NCBI GenBank assembly: GCA_025935595.1
Contig: JAICUZ010000007.1
Span: forward strand, 1-25,450
Direction of reading: 5' to 3'
Length of the DNA stretch: 25,450 nucleotides
Origin: Burkholderiales bacterium
Lineage (GTDB): Bacteria > Actinomycetota > Thermoleophilia > Gaiellales > Gaiellaceae
Shown here: positions 20,298-25,450 of the stretch, one piece after another
Layout: the number at the start of each line of letters is the position of its first letter
Position numbering within the stretch: the first letter of the stretch is position 1
Translations under genes and position numbers: made by a program
The notes under the pieces: generated by a model
What the model was told of the DNA's origin: nothing
What the model saw: only the letters and a program-made list of their open reading frames with translations
Database searches by the model: none

Positions 20298-21235
20298 TGG
20301 CGAAGACGCTCGTGTTCCTCGAGCACCACGAAGGTGCGGTGCAGAAGGGCTCGCTCGGCGTGCTCGCGAAGGCGTCGCAGGTCGGCGGCGAGTTCGCAGG
20401 CGCGATCGTCGGTGCCGACGTGCGCGCGGTCGGCGAAGGTGTCGGGGCAACGGTGTGGGTCGCCGACGACGCGCGCCTGGCCGCGCCGCTTCCGCAGCCG
20501 CGGGTCGATGTGCTCGCAAAGCTCGTGCGCGACGAGGGCTACGACACCGTGCTGTTCGCGCAGTCGGTTCTCGCCGCGGACGTTGCGGCCGGATTGGCGG
20601 CTCGTCTCGGGGCCGGTCTCAACTGGGGTCTCGTCGACTTCGACGGCGAGACGGGCCGGGCGCCGGCGCTGCAGGACACCGTCGTGGTGGACGTCGGCTG
20701 GTCGACGCCGGTGCGCATCGGCCTCTTCCGCGCAGGTGCGCTGGACGCAGACGCGCTGTCGGGCGCCGCTGACATCCGCGACGCCTCGGTCGAGCTCGAG
20801 GATTTCTCGACGGCCGCCGAGATGGTCGAGCAGGCACACGCCGAGCAGCAGGGGCCGTCGATCGAGGACGCCGAGATCATCGTCGCGGGCGGCCGCGGGC
20901 TCGGCGCGCCCGAGAAGTTCGCCCTGGCGGAGGAGCTCGCTCGCGCACTCGGAGGCGCGGTCGCCGCGACGCGTGCGGTGGTCGATGCCGGCTGGTACCC
21001 GTACTCGGCGCAGGTGGGGCAGACGGGAAAGACCGTCTCGCCGAAGCTGTACGTGGCGCTCGGCATCTCGGGGGCGATCCAGCACAAGGTCGGCATGCAG
21101 GGGGCGAATGTGATCGTCGCGATCAACAAGGATCCGAATGCGCCGATCTTCGAGTACTCGGATCTGGGGGTCGTCGGAGATCTGCACGAGATCGTCCCCA
21201 AGCTGACCGAGCTCGTTCGCAGCCGTAAGTCGTGA
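20297..21235 (+). CDS. etfA: Electron transfer flavoprotein alpha subunit
   Basis: A 312-residue EtfA. The FAD-binding C-terminal domain shows AEIIVAGGRGLGAPEKF and the ETF-alpha signature beginning LYVALGISGAIQHKVGM and ending IVAINKDPNAPIFEYSD. It binds the redox FAD that shuttles electrons from acyl-CoA dehydrogenases to ETF-QO. It overlaps etfB by 1 nt and the ETF-QO gene by 4 nt (GTGA), so the three are tightly coupled. Confidence 0.97.
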   Translation: MAKTLVFLEHHEGAVQKGSLGVLAKASQVGGEFAGAIVGADVRAVGEGVGATVWVADDARLAAPLPQPRVDVLAKLVRDEGYDTVLFAQSVLAADVAAGLAARLGAGLNWGLVDFDGETGRAPALQDTVVVDVGWSTPVRIGLFRAGALDADALSGAADIRDASVELEDFSTAAEMVEQAHAEQQGPSIEDAEIIVAGGRGLGAPEKFALAEELARALGGAVAATRAVVDAGWYPYSAQVGQTGKTVSPKLYVALGISGAIQHKVGMQGANVIVAINKDPNAPIFEYSDLGVVGDLHEIVPKLTELVRSRKS

Positions 21236-22926
21236 GCATTCGCCCGTCGGAGTTCCCGCCACCATGGTCCCCGGCCGACGCGATCTCGCCGCCGACGGAC
21301 CCGGTCGACGAGCGGATCGACGTCGGTTTTCTGATCGTCGGAGCAGGGCCGGCGGGGCTGGCCGCGGCGATCAGGCTCGGGCAGCTGATCGAGGAGAGCC
21401 CGGCGATCGCCGAGCGGCTCGGCGAGGTGCCGGTCGCCGTGCTCGAGAAAGGGAAGGCGCCGGGCGCGCACCTTCTCTCGGGCGCAGTCGTGAACCCTCG
21501 TGGGCTGCAGCGTCTGTTCAAGGGGCGGAAGCGGATCGACGAGATGCCGTTCTACGGAGAGGTTCACGGCGAGTCGGTGCTGTTCCTCACCAGGCGGCGC
21601 GCGGTCCGCATCCCGACGCCGCCGACGATGGTCAATCACCGCAACTACGTCGCTTCGGTGTCGCAGCTCGGCCGTTGGCTCGCCGAGGAGGCAGAGGAGC
21701 TCGGCGTCACGATCCTGCCCGAGACGTCTGCGGAGCAGCTGCTGGTCGACGGGGGGCGTGTGGTGGGCGTCCGAACCGGTGATCGCGGCCGCGGTCGGAG
21801 CGGCGAGGAGCTCGGGAACTTCGAGCCCGGCTCTGACATCGCTGCGCGCGTGACGATCCTCGCCGAAGGGACGCAGGGACATCTGACCGGCGCGGCCCTC
21901 GAACGGTTCGGCCTTCGCGGCGAGAACCCGCAGGTGTGGGCGCTCGGCGTGAAGGAGGTGTGGAGGGTCGCGAAGCCCCTCGACCAGGTGATCCACACGA
22001 TGGGGTGGCCGCTGCGCCCAGCGAAGAAGTTCCGCGAGTTCGGAGGGTCGTTCGTCTATCCGATGGGCGACGACATGGTCACGATCGGCATGGTCGTCGG
22101 TCTCGACTATCGCGACACGGAGCTGTCGGTGCACGACCTTCTGCAGGAGTTGAAGACGCATCCGCGGATCACGCAGATCCTCGATGGAGGAGAGCGGGTG
22201 CAGTGGGGCGCGAAGACGATTCCGGAGGGCGGCTTCGTCGCGCTGCCGTCGCGGTTCCATGCGCCGGGGCTCCTGTTGTGCGGCGACGGCGTCGGGCTCG
22301 TGAACGTGCCCGCGCTGAAGGGCATCCATTACGCGGTCGAGTCGGGGCGGCTCGCGGCCGAAGCAGCGTGGCGGACGCTGGCGCGCGGCGCGTCGATGCG
22401 CTCGGCGCTCGCGTCGTACGACGAGTCGCTGCGCGAGTCGTTCATCTGGAGGGATCTCCGCGAAGTGCGGAACATGCGGCAGGCGTTCGGGCGCGGCTTC
22501 TACGTCGGCGGCGCGCTGGCCGGCGCGATGACCGGGTCGAAGGGCCGCTTCCCGCCGGGCGATTGGCCGACCGAGCGCGATGCCGACCAGTCGCTCATCA
22601 GGACGGATCGTGCCGGGTCGTACCCGGCCGCGGACGGGAAGTTGGTGTTCGACAAGCTGTCGAGCGTCTTCGCATCGGGCAACCGGACCCGGGACGACCA
22701 GCCGAACCACATTCGCGTCCAGACGAAGGTGCCGCGCGAGCTGGCGGAGCTGTGGGCGCACATGTGCCCGGCGCAGGTCTACGAAGTCGGAGAAGCCGAC
22801 GGCGACGGCACGGTCACCGTGAAGCTCGCCCCGTCGAACTGCGTCCAGTGCGGCGCAATAACCGCAAAAGGCGGCCGCCTCACCCCACCGGAGGGCGGCA
22901 GCGGCCCCGAGTACACAGTTACGTGA
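21232..22926 (+). CDS. Electron transfer flavoprotein-ubiquinone oxidoreductase (ETF-QO)
   Basis: A 564-residue flavo-iron-sulfur protein that passes electrons from ETF to membrane quinone. The FAD motif VGAGPAGLAAAIRLG (about 36-50), GAHLLSGAVVNPRGL, and LLCGDGVGLVNVPALKGIHYA (second FAD segment) are typical. The C-terminal Fe-S domain has Cys512 (MCPAQVYE), Cys537 and Cys540 (NCVQC), but position 543, where the fourth cluster Cys stands in known ETF-QOs (CxxCxxC), is Ile. The following loop is about 4 residues shorter than usual, before PPEGGSGPEY. Start is GTG within the etfA stop. Confidence 0.95.
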   Translation: MSIRPSEFPPPWSPADAISPPTDPVDERIDVGFLIVGAGPAGLAAAIRLGQLIEESPAIAERLGEVPVAVLEKGKAPGAHLLSGAVVNPRGLQRLFKGRKRIDEMPFYGEVHGESVLFLTRRRAVRIPTPPTMVNHRNYVASVSQLGRWLAEEAEELGVTILPETSAEQLLVDGGRVVGVRTGDRGRGRSGEELGNFEPGSDIAARVTILAEGTQGHLTGAALERFGLRGENPQVWALGVKEVWRVAKPLDQVIHTMGWPLRPAKKFREFGGSFVYPMGDDMVTIGMVVGLDYRDTELSVHDLLQELKTHPRITQILDGGERVQWGAKTIPEGGFVALPSRFHAPGLLLCGDGVGLVNVPALKGIHYAVESGRLAAEAAWRTLARGASMRSALASYDESLRESFIWRDLREVRNMRQAFGRGFYVGGALAGAMTGSKGRFPPGDWPTERDADQSLIRTDRAGSYPAADGKLVFDKLSSVFASGNRTRDDQPNHIRVQTKVPRELAELWAHMCPAQVYEVGEADGDGTVTVKLAPSNCVQCGAITAKGGRLTPPEGGSGPEYTVT

Positions 22927-22949
22927 CTCGGATGCGGGCCGCACGTCAC

Positions 22950-22962
22950 GGTGGCTGCCACC
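22950..22962. repeat. REP palindrome, left (GGTGGCTGCCACC)
   Basis: A perfect 13-bp palindrome with centre T, followed by AGACGGGGC. It encodes the last residues (WWQPP) of the transposase remnant. It matches the right copy at 23599 apart from the centre base. Confidence 0.7.
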
Positions 22963-22963
22963 A

Positions 22964-22976
22964 GACGGGGCCCGTC
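22964..22976. repeat. Second palindrome next to the left REP (GACGGGGCCCGTC)
   Basis: A perfect 13-bp palindrome with centre G, 1 nt after the left REP. The pair makes a double-hairpin element. The right REP has only the first half of the equivalent (GGACGTGGC). Confidence 0.5.
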
Positions 22977-23598
22977 AAGGCACTAGCCGAACAGAACCTG
23001 CGGAAGGTCACGACCGCTCGGGTCTCGATGTGGTCGAAGAATCGCAAGACCTCATCCCTTGCCAACTGGATGTGCGCGACGGCCAGACCGATCGTCGCTG
23101 GGTAGCTCGTCCACCGATACCCGTCGAGCGGTTTGCTCCCGCCGGCCCGGCGCGGGTTCTGGAGATGTAGCGCACGGTGTTCCAAAGTGACGCGTCGGTC
23201 TTGATTCGTCGATTCCAGTACCGCTTGCCGAATAAGTGATTCACGCGACCGTGCCACGCGTTGAACATCTGTGCGTAACCGCTGTTCAGCTCACACATCC
23301 CACCCGACAAGCCTTTCTCGCCGATGGAGATCAACAAGTGGTAGTGGTTGTCCATGAGGCAGTACGCGAGGACGGTCCAGTCGTACTTCTTCGCGATGCG
23401 AGTGACGGCTAGGCAGAAGAACTGCCGGTCGCGGTCGTCCAGATAGATCGTGCGTTTGTTGTTGCCGCGCGTCACCACGTGGTGGTATCCCGGGCTCTCG
23501 TCGCGCAGCGGTGTCGACACGTCGATGAAGCTACCTCCGTCGATCACCGAAAGCCGTGACCGCGGGGACTTGTCACACACTTGACGCTATTGAGTGAC

Positions 23599-23611
23599 GG
23601 TGGCAGCCACC
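23599..23611. repeat. REP palindrome, right (GGTGGCAGCCACC)
   Basis: A perfect 13-bp palindrome with centre A, preceded by GTGAC and followed by GGACGTGGC. The left copy has AGACGGGGC at the same place, so both REPs lie in the same orientation and bracket the transposase gene. It ends 9 nt before a TAGATT box of the methyltransferase gene. Confidence 0.7.
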
Positions 23612-23630
23612 GGACGTGGCTAGATTCGGC

Positions 23631-24365
23631 ATGTCCGTGATCACCTCGGTCGACAATCCGCGCGTCAAGGAGGTTGTTCGGCTCCGGAAGGGTCGGGCTC
23701 GGCGGGCGGCTGGGTTGTTCGTGGCCGAAGGGTCCCGCGAGGTGAGGCGCGCTGCGGCCGCCGGATTGACCCTCGTGGCGACCTACTTCGCGCCCGCGCT
23801 CATCGACTGGGACGAGGGCGAAGAGGTCGACGAGCGCGTGCTGCGGAAGATGAGCTACCGCGACGAGCCGGAAGGCGTGATCGCCGTCGTCGAGACGCCT
23901 CAGCGCACGCTCCCCGACGGCAGCACGCTGCTCCTCGTCGCGGTCGGGATCGAGAAGCCGGGCAACCTCGGTGCGATGGCGCGCACCGCCGACGCCGCCG
24001 GTGCGGATGCGCTCCTCGTCGCCGACGCGGAATGTGACCCGTGGAACCCGAACGCGATTCGGGCGTCGGCCGGCGCCGTCTTCTCGCTGCCGGTCATCGA
24101 CGTGACCGCCGAGAACGTCGCCGCGCTCGAGCACATGAAGGTCGCCGCCACACTCGGCGCCCGCCGCACGCACACCGACGCCGACTACACCGGGCGCACC
24201 GCATTCCTGGTCGGCGCGGAAGACGACGGGCTCCCCGAAGCTTGGCGTAACCTCGCAGACGTGAGTGTCGCGATCCCGATGCGCGCGCGCACCACCGACT
24301 CGCTGAACGCGAGCGTGGCGGCCGCGGTGCTCCTGTTCGAGGCTGACCGACAGCGTCGTGCCTGA
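23631..24365 (+). CDS. SpoU/TrmH-family RNA 2'-O-methyltransferase
   Basis: A 244-residue SPOUT methyltransferase. The N-terminal substrate-binding domain (ITSVDNPRVKEVVRLRKGRA, LFVAEGSREVRRA) is followed by the knotted SAM domain: motif 1 KPGNLGAMARTADAAGAD, motif 2 LVGAEDDGLPEAW and motif 3 IPMRARTTDSLNASVAAAVL. It methylates a ribose 2'-OH in tRNA or rRNA; the target is not known. Starts at ATG 23631 or GTG 23637 are both possible, with TAGATT at 23621-23626. It overlaps the next gene by 8 nt. Confidence 0.94.
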   Translation: MSVITSVDNPRVKEVVRLRKGRARRAAGLFVAEGSREVRRAAAAGLTLVATYFAPALIDWDEGEEVDERVLRKMSYRDEPEGVIAVVETPQRTLPDGSTLLLVAVGIEKPGNLGAMARTADAAGADALLVADAECDPWNPNAIRASAGAVFSLPVIDVTAENVAALEHMKVAATLGARRTHTDADYTGRTAFLVGAEDDGLPEAWRNLADVSVAIPMRARTTDSLNASVAAAVLLFEADRQRRA

Positions 24366-25290
24366 TCTGGTCACCGCACCGACGCGCGAAGACGTGCTCC
24401 GCGCCCGCGAGACGATCGGCGGTCGTCTGCCGCGAACGCCGCTACTCGGCAACCGCACGATGGGCGCCCGGCTCAAGTGCGAGCTCTTCCAACGCACCGG
24501 ATCGTTCAAGGTCCGCGGCGCGCTGAACAAGATCAGCAGCCTGAGCGACGAGGAGAAGCGGCACGGCGTGATCGCGATCAGCGCCGGAAACCACGCGCAG
24601 GCTGTCGCGTTCGGCGCCGCCGCCGAAGGGATCGACGCGCTCGTCGTCATGTGGGAAGGAGCATCCGCGCAGAAGATCGCCGCCACGCGGGGTTACGGCG
24701 CTGCGGTCGACCTCGAAGCGTCCGGCCCCGGTGACGCGTTCGCGCGGCTCGACACGTTGATCGAAGAGACGAGCCGCACGCTCGTGCACCCGTTCGACGA
24801 CCCACTCGTGCTCGCCGGCCAAGGCACCGTCGCGCTCGAGATCGAAGAGGACGCACCCGACGTCGACGCTGTCATCGTGCCGGTCGGCGGTGGCGGGCTG
24901 ATCGGCGGCATCCAGGCCGCGATCGGCGACCGCGTCCGCGTGATCGCCGTGGAACCCGACCAGAGCACCGCATTCCACAGCGCGATCGCCGCCGGCAAGC
25001 CTGTGCCGGTCACCCCCAAGAGCATTGCCGACGGGCTGAGCGCGCCGTTCGCCGGCCGCATTGCCACCGAGACCTGTAAGGACCTCGAGCGCGTGCTCGT
25101 GACCGAAGACGAGATCGAGCACGCATTCCGCTTCCTCTACGAGCGCGCGAAGCTCGCGTGCGAGCCCGCCGGCGCCGTTGCGGCCGCGGCGTGGCTCGCC
25201 GGCAAGATCGAGGCGAAAAGCCCTGTAATTCTCGTGTCCGGGGGCAACGTCGCCGGGCAAACGGCCGCTGCTATCCTGGCCCGGCCATGA
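24358..25290 (+). CDS. Threonine/serine dehydratase-like PLP enzyme
   Basis: A 310-residue fold-type II PLP enzyme. The Schiff-base Lys51 is in RTGSFKVRGALNK; SAGNHAQ (75-81), the phosphate-binding GGGGLIGG and the final ILVSGGNV are conserved. There is no C-terminal ACT domain, so it resembles catabolic threonine dehydratase, serine racemase or hydroxyaspartate ammonia-lyase, not feedback-controlled IlvA. These cannot be told apart by eye. GTG start overlaps the methyltransferase stop by 8 nt; its stop overlaps the rpmE ATG by 4 nt (ATGA). Confidence 0.92.
   Translation: MPDLVTAPTREDVLRARETIGGRLPRTPLLGNRTMGARLKCELFQRTGSFKVRGALNKISSLSDEEKRHGVIAISAGNHAQAVAFGAAAEGIDALVVMWEGASAQKIAATRGYGAAVDLEASGPGDAFARLDTLIEETSRTLVHPFDDPLVLAGQGTVALEIEEDAPDVDAVIVPVGGGGLIGGIQAAIGDRVRVIAVEPDQSTAFHSAIAAGKPVPVTPKSIADGLSAPFAGRIATETCKDLERVLVTEDEIEHAFRFLYERAKLACEPAGAVAAAAWLAGKIEAKSPVILVSGGNVAGQTAAAILARP
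25272..25277 (+). promoter_or_regulatory. Putative -10 box of rpmE (TATCCT)
   Basis: TATCCT ends 9 nt before the rpmE ATG, inside the last codons of the dehydratase gene. It would give rpmE its own leaderless transcript despite the 4-nt overlap. Confidence 0.4.
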
Positions 25291-25450
25291 AGGCCGACAT
25301 TCATCCCGAGTACCAGCTCACGACCGTGCATTGCGGTTGCGGGAACACGTTCACGACGCGTTCCACGAAGGCGGAGCTGCACGTCGAGATCTGCTCGAAC
25401 TGCCATCCGTTCTACACGGGTAAGCAGAAGCTCGTCGACACGGGCGGTCG
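25287..25450 (+). CDS. rpmE: 50S ribosomal protein L31, zinc-binding type (5' part)
   Basis: The first 54 complete codons are present; the gene runs off the window. It starts MKADIHPEYQLTTVHCGCGN. Cysteines 16, 18, 36 and 39 (CGC ... CSNC) make the zinc site of the C+ form of L31, followed by HPFYTGKQKLVDTGG, a family signature. L31 bridges the ribosomal subunits. The C+ form is used when zinc is sufficient. Confidence 0.97.
   Translation, partial: MKADIHPEYQLTTVHCGCGNTFTTRSTKAELHVEICSNCHPFYTGKQKLVDTGG

Larger units (their letters stand above)
22946..23580 (-). pseudogene. REP-associated tyrosine transposase (RAYT, Y1_Tnp), frameshifted
   Basis: An IS200-like HUH single-strand transposase of the RAYT group, which works on REP palindromes. 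The first frame (23580 downward) holds GYHHVVTRGNNKRTIYLDD, the HUH motif NHYHLLI (His79, His81) and the candidate catalytic Tyr102 in NSGYAQMFN. At about 23164 a one-base deletion (ATCTCC for an expected ATCCTCC) shifts the frame. The next frame carries the expected LQNPRRAGG, YRWTSYP and VLRFFDHIETR to a TGA at 22948-22946. The reconstructed protein is about 210 aa. Its last codons and stop lie in the left REP. The exact start is uncertain (GTG 23580 or a later GTG). Confidence 0.9.

Noticed and set aside
20539..22944. An open frame of about 800 codons on the minus strand opposite etfA/ETF-QO
   Set aside because: It is the reverse-frame shadow of GC-rich coding DNA, rich in Arg/Pro/His with no domain, while the plus strand encodes unmistakable EtfA and ETF-QO.
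22946..23611. Intact insertion sequence
   Set aside because: No target duplication or long terminal inverted repeats; the gene is a single-copy-type RAYT with a frameshift, flanked by REPs.
1..25450. tRNA, rRNA or CRISPR array
   Set aside because: No clover-leaf-like segments with CCA-type ends, no rRNA motifs and no regularly spaced repeats were seen; nearly all DNA is accounted for by protein genes.

Overview
The window is a dense, GC-rich stretch of bacterial chromosome with GTG and TTG starts, many 1-4 nt gene overlaps and almost no non-coding DNA. Gene content (PstSCAB/PhoU, a RegX3/PhoP-type regulator, ETF/ETF-QO, a split B12-dependent acyl-CoA mutase, a zinc-type L31) and frequent TAnnnT boxes 6-9 nt before start codons suggest a high-GC actinobacterium. 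Thermoleophilia (Gaiellales/Solirubrobacterales-like) is my guess from overall flavour; it is inference, not a measurement.

Layout. 1-3132: 3' end of a thiolase, a NUDIX hydrolase, a possible 48-aa membrane micro-protein, a GNAT acetyltransferase, 3-hydroxyacyl-CoA dehydrogenase and undecaprenyl-diphosphatase UppP. 3196-11818: a phosphate block made of DUF47-PiT-DUF47 (low-affinity Pi uptake flanked by two PhoU-like paralogues), DUF202, phoU and pstB (minus strand), pstC-pstA-pstS (plus strand), a histidine kinase with no sensor domain (minus) and its OmpR/PhoB-type regulator (plus). Three to four sites in this block carry TCAC-containing units repeated every 11 bp, matching the layout of actinobacterial PHO boxes. 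11815-22926: a lipoprotein, then an acyl-CoA/B12 block: acyl-CoA dehydrogenase, PduO-type cobalamin adenosyltransferase, a lamin-tail-domain secreted protein with an Ig-like partner, mutase large subunit, MBL-fold hydrolase, mutase B12-binding subunit, M23 peptidase, EtfB, EtfA and ETF-quinone oxidoreductase. 22946-23611: a frameshifted REP-associated tyrosine transposase (RAYT) bracketed by its REP palindromes. 23631-end: SpoU/TrmH RNA methyltransferase, threonine dehydratase-like PLP enzyme, and the 5' part of rpmE.

How they work together. The dehydrogenases, mutase, adenosyltransferase and ETF/ETF-QO make a coherent route for short or branched acyl-CoA oxidation. The adenosyltransferase makes the mutase cofactor, and ETF/ETF-QO pass acyl-CoA dehydrogenase electrons to quinone. 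The mutase carries Phe83/Gln201, the isobutyryl-CoA mutase pattern, not the Tyr/Arg of methylmalonyl-CoA mutase. The phosphate block looks like a self-contained Pho regulon.

The most unusual features are the sensorless kinase divergent from its regulator over a shared PHO box, the DUF47-PiT-DUF47 sandwich, an ETF-QO lacking one of the four canonical Fe-S cysteines, convergent genes whose stop codons interlock in a 4-nt CTAG or TTAG, divergent genes whose start codons overlap in CATG, and a REP family with a stray copy at the start of the DUF202 gene. No tRNA, rRNA, CRISPR array, riboswitch or intact insertion sequence was seen.
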